From contig CANOUR010000007.1 of assembly GCA_947570265.1 (NCBI GenBank), forward strand, positions 1 to 61,291: a stretch of 61,291 bases of DNA. The letters are read 5' to 3'. Origin of the DNA: an uncultured Bacteroidales bacterium (GTDB taxonomy: Bacteria > Bacteroidota > Bacteroidia > Bacteroidales > Muribaculaceae). Position 1 is the stretch's first letter. Each line of letters starts with the position of its first letter. The notes beneath the pieces are model-generated. The model searched no databases and was not told the origin of the DNA. It was given only the letters and a program-made list of their open reading frames with translations. Positions 36,863 through 44,875 of this stretch are shown piece after piece. Position numbers and translations under genes: made by a program.

Positions 36863-37058
36863 GGAATATGTTTGAGGCCATCAGCAACACGGCCACGCCG
36901 AGCAGCGCGGTGACCACGCGGGCGGCTTTGCGGGGCAGCATGCCGGGCAACGACTGGGGCGAGTTGAAGAACCATTCCGCCCCGGTGGCAGCCACTATCA
37001 GGCATAGCACGCCGGCCAATGCGAATATGGCCATCAGCAAACATTTGGCGGTGACCAT
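36837..37058 (-). CDS. Small two-helix membrane protein resembling the immunity 17 family
   Basis: A 73-residue protein with two transmembrane segments (LLMAIFALAGVLCLIVAATG and RVVTALLGVAVLLMASNIF) joined by a loop with EWFFNSP and basic residues. The layout (two helices around a WFF turn and a Gly-Arg/Arg-rich second helix start) resembles the Imm17 family; this is recognition by pattern, not a search. No toxin gene is nearby. It lies 12 bases after tsaE and overlaps birA by 26 bases, inside a housekeeping operon, so its role may be unrelated to immunity. Confidence 0.6.
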   Translation of the reverse strand: MVTAKCLLMAIFALAGVLCLIVAATGAEWFFNSPQSLPGMLPRKAARVVTALLGVAVLLMASNIFHDTFPSLF

Positions 37059-37070
37059 CGCTACACGTCG

Positions 37071-37511
37071 TCAGGCTTGTTCGCCCGGACGGGCAATGAG
37101 CAGTTCACGGCTGCCGTCGGGCAGTTCTGTAAGCTTCACGCTGACTGTGTCGGCGGGCAATATCTCCTCGATCTTCTCCGGCCACTCGATCAGGCAGAGC
37201 GCTCCCGAGAAGAAATAGTCGTCAGCGCCGATCTCGAGAGCCTGCTCGTAGTTGTCGAGGCGATAGAGATCGAAATGATATATCAGCTCGGCAGTGGTGT
37301 CAGAGCGGTATTCGTTGACGATCGCGAATGTGGGCGAGGCCGTGGGGTCATCCTCCACACCGAGAGCCCGGCACAGTGCGTTGATGAATGTGGTTTTGCC
37401 CGCGCCCATCTCGCCATAGAAGGCATAGACGGTCTCGTCGCCCATCAGTTCGGTGAACTTGCGGGCTGCTTCGTCGATCTTGTCGAGTGAGGGTATGATT
37501 ATCTTTTCCAT
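37071..37511 (-). CDS. tsaE: tRNA threonylcarbamoyladenosine biosynthesis ATPase
   Basis: A 146-residue ATPase that works with TsaB and TsaD to complete t6A at position 37 of ANN-decoding tRNAs. The P-loop [11 protein letters not shown] is near residues 34-44, followed by [10 protein letters not shown] near 59-68 and the Asp in HFDLYRLD near 80. The C-terminal LIEWPEKI motif is conserved in the family. It lies 21 bases after porX and 12 before the Imm17-like gene. Confidence 0.93.
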   Translation of the reverse strand: MEKIIIPSLDKIDEAARKFTELMGDETVYAFYGEMGAGKTTFINALCRALGVEDDPTASPTFAIVNEYRSDTTAELIYHFDLYRLDNYEQALEIGADDYFFSGALCLIEWPEKIEEILPADTVSVKLTELPDGSRELLIARPGEQA

Positions 37512-37532
37512 TGCAGCATGTGTGTTGACAGA

Positions 37533-39083
37533 TTATTTTGCCGACAGCGTGACCAGCGGTATCAGCATCTCTTCCATCGAGATGCCGCCGTGCTGGAATG
37601 TGCCGTCGTAATATTGCACATAGTGGTTGTAGTTGTTGGGATATGCGAAAAAGTCGCGACCGGTGGCGAAGATGTAGGTCGACGACACATTGGGCGACGG
37701 CAGGCCGAATCGTGCGGGTTGCTTGATTTCATATACCTGCCGGGGGTTGTAGCTCAGATTCTTGCCTACCTTGTAGCGCAGGTTGGTGTTGGTGTTCTTG
37801 TCGCCTATGACTTTCACCGGATTGTCCACGCGTATCGTGCCGTGGTCGGTGGTGAGGATCACGCGGTAGCCTTTCTGGGCTATGCGGCGGAACAGTTCGA
37901 GAGCCGACGAGTGGCGAAACCACGACTCGGTGAGCGAGCGGTAGGCTGCGTTGTTGCCTGCAAGCTCGCGTATCATGCGGCTCTCGGTGCGTGCATGGCT
38001 CAGCATGTCGACAAAGTTGAACACCACCACATTCAGGTCGTTGGTCTCGAGGTTGGCAAACTGCGACAGCAGCCGCTCTCCGGCTGAGTTGTCGTTGATC
38101 TTGTTGTAGCTGAACCGGCATTGGCGGCGGTGGCGCTCAAACTGTGTGGCTATCAGGGGCGACTCGTTGAGATTTTTGCCTTCTTCAGAATCTTCGTCAA
38201 CCCACAGGTCGGGAAACATGCGCGAGATCTCCAGCGGCATCAGCCCTGAGAAGATGGCGTTGCGCGCATACTGCGTTGCGGTGGGCAATATGGAGCAATA
38301 CAGTTCCTCGTCGAACGTGAAGTGCTCGCTAAGCATCGGTTTGATCACATTCCATTGGTCGAGACGGAAATTGTCGATCAATATGAAAAACACCTTCTCT
38401 CCCGCAGAAAGATGCGGGAACACACGCTTGCGGAATATCTCGGGGCTCATCAGCGGGCGTCCGTCGCAGTCGCTGTCCGACATCCACCGCTCGTAGTTTT
38501 TCTTGATAAACTTGCAGAATGTGGTGTTGGCCTCGGTTTTCTGCATGTCGAGCAACTGATCCATATTGGTGTCGGCCGAAGCGAGTTCCAGCTCCCAGAA
38601 CACAAGTTTGCGATACAGCTCCATCCAGTCGTTGATGGTGTAGGAGTCATTGATGGCGGCCGTGATGCGCTGAAACTCCTGCTGATAGCCCGATGTCGTC
38701 TTTTGCGACACCAGCTCGGGCGAATGCAGGTTTTTCTTTATCGATAGAAGAATCTGGTTGGGGTTGACCGGCTTGATCAGATAGTCGGCGATCTTGTTGC
38801 CGACAGCCTGATCCATGATATTCTCCTCCTCGCTCTTGGTGATCATGATCACGGGGATGTGAGGCGCTGTCTCCTTTATGCGCTGCAGTGTCTCCAGTCC
38901 CGTGATGCCGGGCATATTCTCGTCGAGGATTATGAGGTCGAATGGCCGCGTCTCCACAAGATCGAGTGCATCGTGGCCGTTGTTGACGGTCACCACGTCA
39001 TATCCTTTCTGTTTCAGAAACAATATATGGGGTTTGAGCAGGTCGATCTCATCGTCGGCCCATAATATGGTGTTGCTGGCCAT
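37533..39083 (-). CDS. porX: PorX-type response regulator with PglZ (alkaline phosphatase superfamily) domain
   Basis: A 516-residue two-domain protein. The receiver domain has WADDEIDLLK at 8-17, the phospho-acceptor D54 in IILDENMPG, and Thr/Lys residues in MITKSEE and LIKPVNPNQ. The second domain (about 200-516) is PglZ-like, with FFILIDNFRLDQW and LTTDHGT motifs expected to bind metal. PorX in Porphyromonas controls type IX secretion genes together with kinase PorY and a sigma factor. Many Bacteroidetes keep PorX even where the secretion system is unclear. The ATG at 39083 starts the receiver domain. The gene lies 25 bases downstream of a PorW/SprE-like gene. Confidence 0.87.
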   Translation of the reverse strand: MASNTILWADDEIDLLKPHILFLKQKGYDVVTVNNGHDALDLVETRPFDLIILDENMPGITGLETLQRIKETAPHIPVIMITKSEEENIMDQAVGNKIADYLIKPVNPNQILLSIKKNLHSPELVSQKTTSGYQQEFQRITAAINDSYTINDWMELYRKLVFWELELASADTNMDQLLDMQKTEANTTFCKFIKKNYERWMSDSDCDGRPLMSPEIFRKRVFPHLSAGEKVFFILIDNFRLDQWNVIKPMLSEHFTFDEELYCSILPTATQYARNAIFSGLMPLEISRMFPDLWVDEDSEEGKNLNESPLIATQFERHRRQCRFSYNKINDNSAGERLLSQFANLETNDLNVVVFNFVDMLSHARTESRMIRELAGNNAAYRSLTESWFRHSSALELFRRIAQKGYRVILTTDHGTIRVDNPVKVIGDKNTNTNLRYKVGKNLSYNPRQVYEIKQPARFGLPSPNVSSTYIFATGRDFFAYPNNYNHYVQYYDGTFQHGGISMEEMLIPLVTLSAK

Positions 39084-39108
39084 GGCGTTGCGTTTATTGT
39101 CGTGTTGG

Positions 39109-42100
39109 TTAGTCAAGAAGCGGATCGTCGCCCTCCGATCCGGTTGGCACCTCTGTGCCTTGGGGTTTTGCGAGAGGCTGCGGCTGTGGCTGCGGCTGCG
39201 GTTGTGGCTCAGGCAAAATCTCCCGCTCTGTCTCTGCCTCCGGCTCAGCCTCTGGCTCGGGCGTGACTGTCACCGGTGCCGGTGGCGCGTCTGAACCGTC
39301 GATACTCTCGAGTTCGCGCATGATCTCTGCATCGGCGGGGGGCTGGGCATACATCTCTTCGGCCGACGGATACTCGTCAGGCGGCAGCACCTCCTCATGG
39401 GTCGCGCGCACCCACTCGTCGCCGCTCCACTCGAAATATTGCTCGAACGAAGCTCCATGCTGCAGCATCTGGTTGAAGTTGTCGACAGAGATCACTACCG
39501 GTCTAACGCCTTCGGGAAGCTTAAAGTTGGGATCGCTTTCGAGACGTGCCTTGTAGGCATTGACCTCGTCGCCATTGTCGAATCCGCTCACGGCCACGAT
39601 GCCGAGCTGTCCGAACGTCATCATCTCGAGATCGAAATCACGCACCATGTAGGCCGAGAAATTGTGGCGTGCGACATCGTATAGCAGTGCGTTTGGCTCG
39701 ATGGTGCCGGTCTCATACAGCAGCAGATACATCTGCGGCGAAGCCGGATCGGCCTTGAACTCCACCGCACCCTCTCCGGCACCGGTGGCAGTGCTGTCAG
39801 CCGTCAGACGTGTGTCCCACAGCATTCCGCGGGTGTTGCTTATGCCGCTGTGCAGCTTGCGGCCCTGAGCCATTCCCTTGAGATAGGCCGAGGCCATGGG
39901 AGTCATGTCGGTCTGGGGATATCGCTCAAGCATCTCCTTGAGCACGGCATTGAACTCATCGGGCTTGTTTTCCGTCACATAGGCCAATGCGTGGAGAAAC
40001 ATGAACTTCGGCATCAGCTTGCTCAACGGATAAGAGCGCATCATTTCAGCATAGGCCTCATGCACGTCGGCATTGCGGTTGGCAAGATAGTCCTCATAGG
40101 CACGGGCATACATTCCCTCCTGCCTGTCCTCCATCGTGCGCATATTCTCGAGATACGCCGGATCGCGCATGGCGATGCCATATTTCGAGTCGGGAAACTC
40201 AGTCAGTATCATCAGCCGCCATTTCTCGGCTTCGGCCGTACGGCCTGCCTGCATGTTCATCAGATATAGATTGTAATATGCGTCGAGACGGTAGATGTTG
40301 TCGGGATAGCGCGTCAGCAGGCGGTTGAACTCGCTTCCTGCCGCATCATAGTCGGCAAGCTTGTTCTTGAGTATCACGCCCATGTTGTAAAGGCCCTCCT
40401 GTATGATGTCGTTGGATGTCACCATTTCCTCCGGGGTCGACGGTATCTGCCGCAGGTAATATTCAGGGAAATGCGGGTCGTTCTCATGTTCGAGCTCTTC
40501 CTTGCTCTTTCCACCCCCTATGCTGTCGGTCTGTTCCGTGCCCGGTGTATCGTCATCATCTTCGTCATCCTCCTCCTTGAAGTCGGTGAACGCAAACGAC
40601 GCCTTGTTGCGTCTGCGCCAGTCATTCTCGAGCTTGCGCGAGCCCCAGCGGCGCTGGAACTCGGTTTTGCCGGCATTGCGGGTGGCGGTGTTGTAGAAAT
40701 ACCATGAGTTGTCGGTGTTGAGCGTGAACGTGTTGGCCGCCGCAGCCGATCCGTTATCCTTGAGATTCGTGCCCATGGCGGCCTGTTCGGCCATGTATTG
40801 CTCGCGGCGAGCGGCCTCCTCCTCTTCTTTTTCCTTCTTTTTCAGCTCGGTGATGATCTTCTCCACCACTTTCAGCTGTTCGTCGGGAGTCATGGCCGCA
40901 AGACGCAGCAGAGAGTCCTGCAATGTCACATTCTGCGAATACACCGCCAGCTCGTCGAGCACATCACTGCGGCGCTTCAGCATGGCATAGTCGGGATATT
41001 CCTCGGGCAGCTGCGGCACGGCCTCGCTGTAGCACGGTTGTGCCAGATCATAGTTGTGACGCTCGAAATAGAGGTTGCCGAGAGTCACCTGGCTGATTGC
41101 CTTGTCGATGCCGTTGCGTGTCGACTTCTCGGCGGCGAGCTTGTAGTTCTCTATGGCATTGATGGTGTCGCGTCTCGACAGATAGAGGTTTCCGATGGCA
41201 TAATATATCTGATCGAGATACTCCTTGTTGCGGTCATAGCGCGCCATGCGCTTCAGGGCTTTCACCTCGGGTTCGATGTCGGCACGGTCATACACCTCGC
41301 TCTGCTTTATGCGTGCGTTGAATTTGGTGCGGTAAGGCGCGCTCCCCGACGATCCGGCACGTCGGAACGCCTCATAGGCCTCTGTCTTCCTGCCGGTCGA
41401 CGCATAGAGCTGACCCAACAGAAATGTCAGTCGGGTCTTCTGTGCCCCCGAGGCATAGTCTATGGCATCCTTGAGCTGGGGTATGGCCTTGTCGTATTCG
41501 TGCGATTTTATCAGATAGTCGGCATATGTGAAGTGATACATGCCGCGCTGCCGTTTGTTGGTCAGCTCGGCGGGCTTGATCTTCGTGATGATGTTTTCGG
41601 CCTCGAACAGCCAGTCCATCGCGCAATACGACCGTGCCTGCCACAGCCGTGCCTCCATCACCGTCTGCGGCAGCCATGTGAAATGCTTCGCCACGTAGTG
41701 GAACGTCGATGCCGCCCCCATGAAGTCGCCGTTGAAATACTGGCTTCGTCCCATCATCATCCATGCGTTGTGCATGAATGGATTATACTCGCTCCTTTTC
41801 AGCCATGCCTTATATTCCGGATCATTGCCTTTGCCAGCTTTCTTTTTCGGGCGTTTCTTTATCGAGTGGAGCTGAATGGCCTTCTGTGCCTTTTCGATCG
41901 AGCGGTCAAAAGAGCCTTCGGGCTGAGGCGAACGCGGATGGTTGCGCGCGTCGGCCGGATGCATGAACAGCGTCTGCGAATAGTCATCCTCATATTTTTT
42001 CTCCATCTCTTTCAGCGTCTCTTTGAAGTGCTCGTCGCCGTTGAAGTAGATGTTGTAGCGTGTCAGAAACGCCTGATAGTTGCGCGATGCGGCGGTGTTT

Positions 42101-42201
42101 TTCTTGGGCGAGCACGAGCTGAGCGTGACCGCTGCCGCTATCATGCAGCACACCCACACTCGCATCATCATCATTCCGAGGGAAAAACGCCTGTTGTCCA
42201 T
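39109..42201 (-). CDS. TPR-repeat lipoprotein of the PorW/SprE type
   Basis: A 1030-residue lipoprotein with the signal and lipobox MMMMRVWVCCMIAAAVTLSSC. The N-terminal motif NYQAFLTRYNIYFNGDEHFKE is typical of the PorW/SprE family, a type IX secretion and gliding component. Many tetratricopeptide repeats follow (residues about 90-420 and 580-760, with patterns such as ALAYVTENKPDEF). The last part has an acidic proline-rich tail, PEPEAEPEAETE then PQPQPQPQPQP, coded by a hexamer repeat. The start at 42201 overlaps the upstream stop by one base (TGATG). It lies just before porX, which supports a shared role. Confidence 0.72.
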   Translation of the reverse strand: MDNRRFSLGMMMMRVWVCCMIAAAVTLSSCSPKKNTAASRNYQAFLTRYNIYFNGDEHFKETLKEMEKKYEDDYSQTLFMHPADARNHPRSPQPEGSFDRSIEKAQKAIQLHSIKKRPKKKAGKGNDPEYKAWLKRSEYNPFMHNAWMMMGRSQYFNGDFMGAASTFHYVAKHFTWLPQTVMEARLWQARSYCAMDWLFEAENIITKIKPAELTNKRQRGMYHFTYADYLIKSHEYDKAIPQLKDAIDYASGAQKTRLTFLLGQLYASTGRKTEAYEAFRRAGSSGSAPYRTKFNARIKQSEVYDRADIEPEVKALKRMARYDRNKEYLDQIYYAIGNLYLSRRDTINAIENYKLAAEKSTRNGIDKAISQVTLGNLYFERHNYDLAQPCYSEAVPQLPEEYPDYAMLKRRSDVLDELAVYSQNVTLQDSLLRLAAMTPDEQLKVVEKIITELKKKEKEEEEAARREQYMAEQAAMGTNLKDNGSAAAANTFTLNTDNSWYFYNTATRNAGKTEFQRRWGSRKLENDWRRRNKASFAFTDFKEEDDEDDDDTPGTEQTDSIGGGKSKEELEHENDPHFPEYYLRQIPSTPEEMVTSNDIIQEGLYNMGVILKNKLADYDAAGSEFNRLLTRYPDNIYRLDAYYNLYLMNMQAGRTAEAEKWRLMILTEFPDSKYGIAMRDPAYLENMRTMEDRQEGMYARAYEDYLANRNADVHEAYAEMMRSYPLSKLMPKFMFLHALAYVTENKPDEFNAVLKEMLERYPQTDMTPMASAYLKGMAQGRKLHSGISNTRGMLWDTRLTADSTATGAGEGAVEFKADPASPQMYLLLYETGTIEPNALLYDVARHNFSAYMVRDFDLEMMTFGQLGIVAVSGFDNGDEVNAYKARLESDPNFKLPEGVRPVVISVDNFNQMLQHGASFEQYFEWSGDEWVRATHEEVLPPDEYPSAEEMYAQPPADAEIMRELESIDGSDAPPAPVTVTPEPEAEPEAETEREILPEPQPQPQPQPQPLAKPQGTEVPTGSEGDDPLLD
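39176..39210 (-). repeat. Hexanucleotide repeat in the Pro-Gln tail of the TPR lipoprotein
   Basis: About five imperfect copies of GGCTGC/GGCTGT on the plus strand encode alternating Pro-Gln near the C-terminus. Such tracts can change length by slippage. Confidence 0.6.
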
Positions 42202-43031
42202 CACTCTTGTTCTAACGCTCTGCGATGCCGCTTTATTGTCTTGACTCCCGCGGCCACCACACGCGACATGGCATAGGCGGCCACCTGCGTCAGCACGATC
42301 AGTGCCGAGCATGGCACGTCGATCAGCGTGGCGAGCATCAGGCCGCCGGTGCAGCATGCCACCGACACGGCCGTGGCCGACAGCACCATCGGACGCATGC
42401 GGCTAGTGAATGTCTCGGCCACCATCTGCGGCAGCGATATCATCGACATAAGCAGCATCACTCCCACAAGACGTATCGTCAATACTATGCCGACGGCTAT
42501 GAACACGCTCATCACCGTCGTGACTGCCGTCACCGGCAACCGTCTCACCCGGGCGAAATCGGCATCGAAAGCACATGCGGTCACAACCGGAAAAAACACC
42601 GTGTAGAACGTCACCAACGCCACCGTGTAGATGCCGAATGCCCACAGATCGTCACGGCCTATGGTGAGTATGTTGCCGAACAGAAAGGTGTTGAGCTCGG
42701 GCACATACCCCGGTGTGAGAAACACAAACAGCACGCCGATGGCCATGCCCAATGCCCACACCACAGCCACCGCCGAATCCTGTCTGACGCTGTGGCGGCG
42801 CGACATCCATTCCACGCCCAGCGACGAGGCCACGGCCACCGCTCCGGCCATCATCACCGGGTTGATCCCTAAGAAATATCCCAGTCCGAGGCCGCCGAAG
42901 CATGCGTGGGTCACACCTCCGGCTATCGACACCAGCCGGCGGGTCACGATATATGTGCCTATTATTGCGGCGGCAATGCTTATGATCACTATGCCCGCCA
43001 GGGCGTTCCTGAAAAATCCGTATTCAATCAT
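42201..43031 (-). CDS. Metal ABC transporter permease (ZnuB/MntB-like)
   Basis: A 276-residue inner-membrane permease of the ABC-3 family, which imports zinc, manganese or iron. Eight or nine hydrophobic segments are present. The family motifs GGVTHACFGGLGLGYFLG near residues 38-55 and LVGVMLLMSMISLPQMVAETF near 190-210 are clear. The ATPase and the substrate-binding protein are not next to it, so the transporter must be completed elsewhere. It overlaps the small Cys-rich gene by eight bases and the PorW/SprE-like gene by one. Confidence 0.85.
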   Translation of the reverse strand: MIEYGFFRNALAGIVIISIAAAIIGTYIVTRRLVSIAGGVTHACFGGLGLGYFLGINPVMMAGAVAVASSLGVEWMSRRHSVRQDSAVAVVWALGMAIGVLFVFLTPGYVPELNTFLFGNILTIGRDDLWAFGIYTVALVTFYTVFFPVVTACAFDADFARVRRLPVTAVTTVMSVFIAVGIVLTIRLVGVMLLMSMISLPQMVAETFTSRMRPMVLSATAVSVACCTGGLMLATLIDVPCSALIVLTQVAAYAMSRVVAAGVKTIKRHRRALEQE

Positions 43032-43464
43032 TTTTCGTCGTGGTTAGAGCGGCATCTCTGGCCTCGGCCACTATCATTATCAGCTCGTCGCGCACCTCTG
43101 CCGGCAGTGTGATGCCGCGCTGTTGCACGCTCCGTGCCCATCCGGCTATCTCATCGGGGCGCAGTGTCAGCAGCACATCCCTGAACATCTCGGTCTCCTG
43201 TTCGGTGTAGGTGTCGGCTCCGCGTCCCGCAAATGCGTCAAGTTCTTCGTCGTCGTAATAACGTTCGTCGTCAAACGCTCCGGCCACCAGCGAGTCTTTC
43301 TCACATGTGATGTGCATGCCGCAGCATGCCTCGCCGCTGCTGCTATCGTCATCACCCTCCTGTGGCTCATTGCCGGCTTCCTCACTCTCCGGACGGTGCA
43401 GCAGCTTCAGCACGATGCCGGTGGCTGTCAGAGCTCCAAGCAATATGAGCAGCGCACCATTCAT
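43024..43464 (-). CDS. Small membrane-anchored protein with a Cys-His cluster
   Basis: A 146-residue protein. One N-terminal transmembrane helix (ALLILLGALTATGIVLKLL) is followed by an acidic linker. A compact motif CCGMHITCEKD sits near residues 47-57, with three Cys and one His able to bind a metal. An acidic helical domain follows (EQETEMFRDVLLTLRPDEIAGWARSVQQ). Related proteins in Bacteroidales databases are often labelled phospholipase, but I see no lipase motif. Its overlap with the metal permease gene and with aroA (four bases) suggests a role in metal handling, which is inference. Confidence 0.65.
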   Translation of the reverse strand: MNGALLILLGALTATGIVLKLLHRPESEEAGNEPQEGDDDSSSGEACCGMHITCEKDSLVAGAFDDERYYDDEELDAFAGRGADTYTEQETEMFRDVLLTLRPDEIAGWARSVQQRGITLPAEVRDELIMIVAEARDAALTTTKND

Positions 43465-44699
43465 CTTTCAGCCTCCTCGAGTGTGAATCCCGCGGCGCGC
43501 AGGTCGTCCCAGTAGCCCGGATATGATTTATCGACCACCTCGGTGTCGCGGACCACGATTCCGGGTATGAACAGTGCCGCAGGAGCAAGTGCCATGGCCA
43601 TGCGGTGGTCGTCGTAGGTGTCGAAGACAGGCAGCTCGGTCACGGCCACACGCGCGCCTTCCCACCACATCTCGTCGTCACCCTCCACACTCAGTGCCAC
43701 GCCGGTCTTCAGCATCTCGCGGCACAGCGCCCCGATGCGGTCGGTCTCCTTTATCCGCAGCGTGCTGAGTCCGGTCAGTCTGAACGGCACTCCCAGCAGA
43801 CAGCAGGTCACCACCACCGTCTGCACCAGATCGGGGGTGGCGCTCATGTCGAGATGCAGCCGTGGTGTCATGTCGGGCGATGCCGTCAGGTCGGTCATAC
43901 CCCCTTCGCCGTCAAAGTCGGTGACCACTCCGAAATGGCTGAATATCTCAGCGCAGGCTCTGTCCCCCTGCAGGCTCTCTTTGGCAAGCCGGTCGAGACT
44001 GATAAATCCGCTCGACAGAGCCTGTATCTCATACCAGTACGACGCCGCGCTCCAGTCGGCTTCTATTTCCTGAGCCACCGGCCGGTAGCTGCCGCTGTCT
44101 ACAGTGATCACATTTCCGTCGCGGGTCACGTTGGCTCCGGCACGCCGCATCATTCCGATCGTCATGTCGATGTATGGCTCCGATACGGTCTCGCCCGCGA
44201 GTGTCAGGCGCAATCCGCGTTCCATGGTCGGTGCTGCCATCAGCAGAGCCGACACAAACTGGCTGCTCGTTGACGCGTCCATGGTCACTTCGCCTCCCCT
44301 CAGACCGCTTCCTTCGATCTGCAGTGGCGGAAATCCCCCCCCGGCCAGATAGGTTATCTGTGCCCCGCATTCGCGCAGAGCTTCCACCAACGGGCCTATC
44401 GGGCGGTGGCGCATGCGCTCGCTTCCGTCGATAGTCACATTGCGCCCCGGTGTGGATGCCATCACGGCGGTCAGAAAGCGCATCGCCGTGCCTGCCGCGC
44501 CAACATCGATGCGCCCTTCGGCTTGGCTTATGGCCGCGGACATGGCGCGTGTGTCGGCACAATCGGCCATGCGTTCGGCCGCAACCCCTCCGGGCGTCAG
44601 TGCCGCGATGGCAAGCGCACGGTTGCTCATGCTTTTCGACAACGGCAGCGCCACATGGGTCTCTATCACCTCCTCCGGAGGAAAAATTCTGAAGTCCAT
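43461..44699 (-). CDS. aroA: 3-phosphoshikimate 1-carboxyvinyltransferase (EPSP synthase)
   Basis: A 412-residue enzyme that joins shikimate 3-phosphate and phosphoenolpyruvate, step six of the shikimate pathway. The PEP-binding and fold motifs are present: LPLSKSMSNRALAIAALT near 17-34, AGTAMRFLTAVMAS near 85-98, and KETDRIGALCREM near 315. The TYDDHRMAMALAPAAL motif near 365 is intact. It belongs to the EPSP synthase class rather than MurA. The ATG at 44699 is used; a GTG two codons earlier is also in frame. A -7 element ends only five bases before it. First gene of an eight-gene operon. Confidence 0.94.
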   Translation of the reverse strand: MDFRIFPPEEVIETHVALPLSKSMSNRALAIAALTPGGVAAERMADCADTRAMSAAISQAEGRIDVGAAGTAMRFLTAVMASTPGRNVTIDGSERMRHRPIGPLVEALRECGAQITYLAGGGFPPLQIEGSGLRGGEVTMDASTSSQFVSALLMAAPTMERGLRLTLAGETVSEPYIDMTIGMMRRAGANVTRDGNVITVDSGSYRPVAQEIEADWSAASYWYEIQALSSGFISLDRLAKESLQGDRACAEIFSHFGVVTDFDGEGGMTDLTASPDMTPRLHLDMSATPDLVQTVVVTCCLLGVPFRLTGLSTLRIKETDRIGALCREMLKTGVALSVEGDDEMWWEGARVAVTELPVFDTYDDHRMAMALAPAALFIPGIVVRDTEVVDKSYPGYWDDLRAAGFTLEEAER

Positions 44700-44704
44700 A
44701 GCCA

Positions 44705-44712
44705 CAAAATTA
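44705..44712 (-). promoter_or_regulatory. -7 element for the aroA operon
   Basis: TAATTTTG on the minus strand ends five bases before the aroA ATG, so the message is probably leaderless. Confidence 0.5.
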
Positions 44713-44832
44713 CAAAAAAATACCCAACCCGCTCTTTCCCCAACTCATCGACGTTGTGGCAACTGGCTCGGAAAATACGCAAAGGCGCATTGAAAGATCG
44801 CCTGCCGTGTCTGATGTTTATGAACTGTCACT

Positions 44833-44840
44833 TAATTTTG
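44833..44840 (+). promoter_or_regulatory. -7 element for the C4-dicarboxylate transporter gene
   Basis: TAATTTTG lies 35 bases before the ATG at 44876. The rest of the 176-base gap to aroA holds no gene. Confidence 0.5.
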
Positions 44841-44875
44841 TGGGTTATATAAGATAGATTTAAAATTCCTTAACT

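Noticed and set aside
39176-39250. Repeat tract considered as a CRISPR array
   Set aside because: Units are 6 bases, without spacers, and lie in frame in a coding sequence.
40798-42276. A 492-codon open frame antisense to the PorW/SprE-like gene
   Set aside because: It lies fully inside a well-supported minus-strand gene and its translation is low-complexity His/Leu/Val with no domain; GC-rich antisense shadow.
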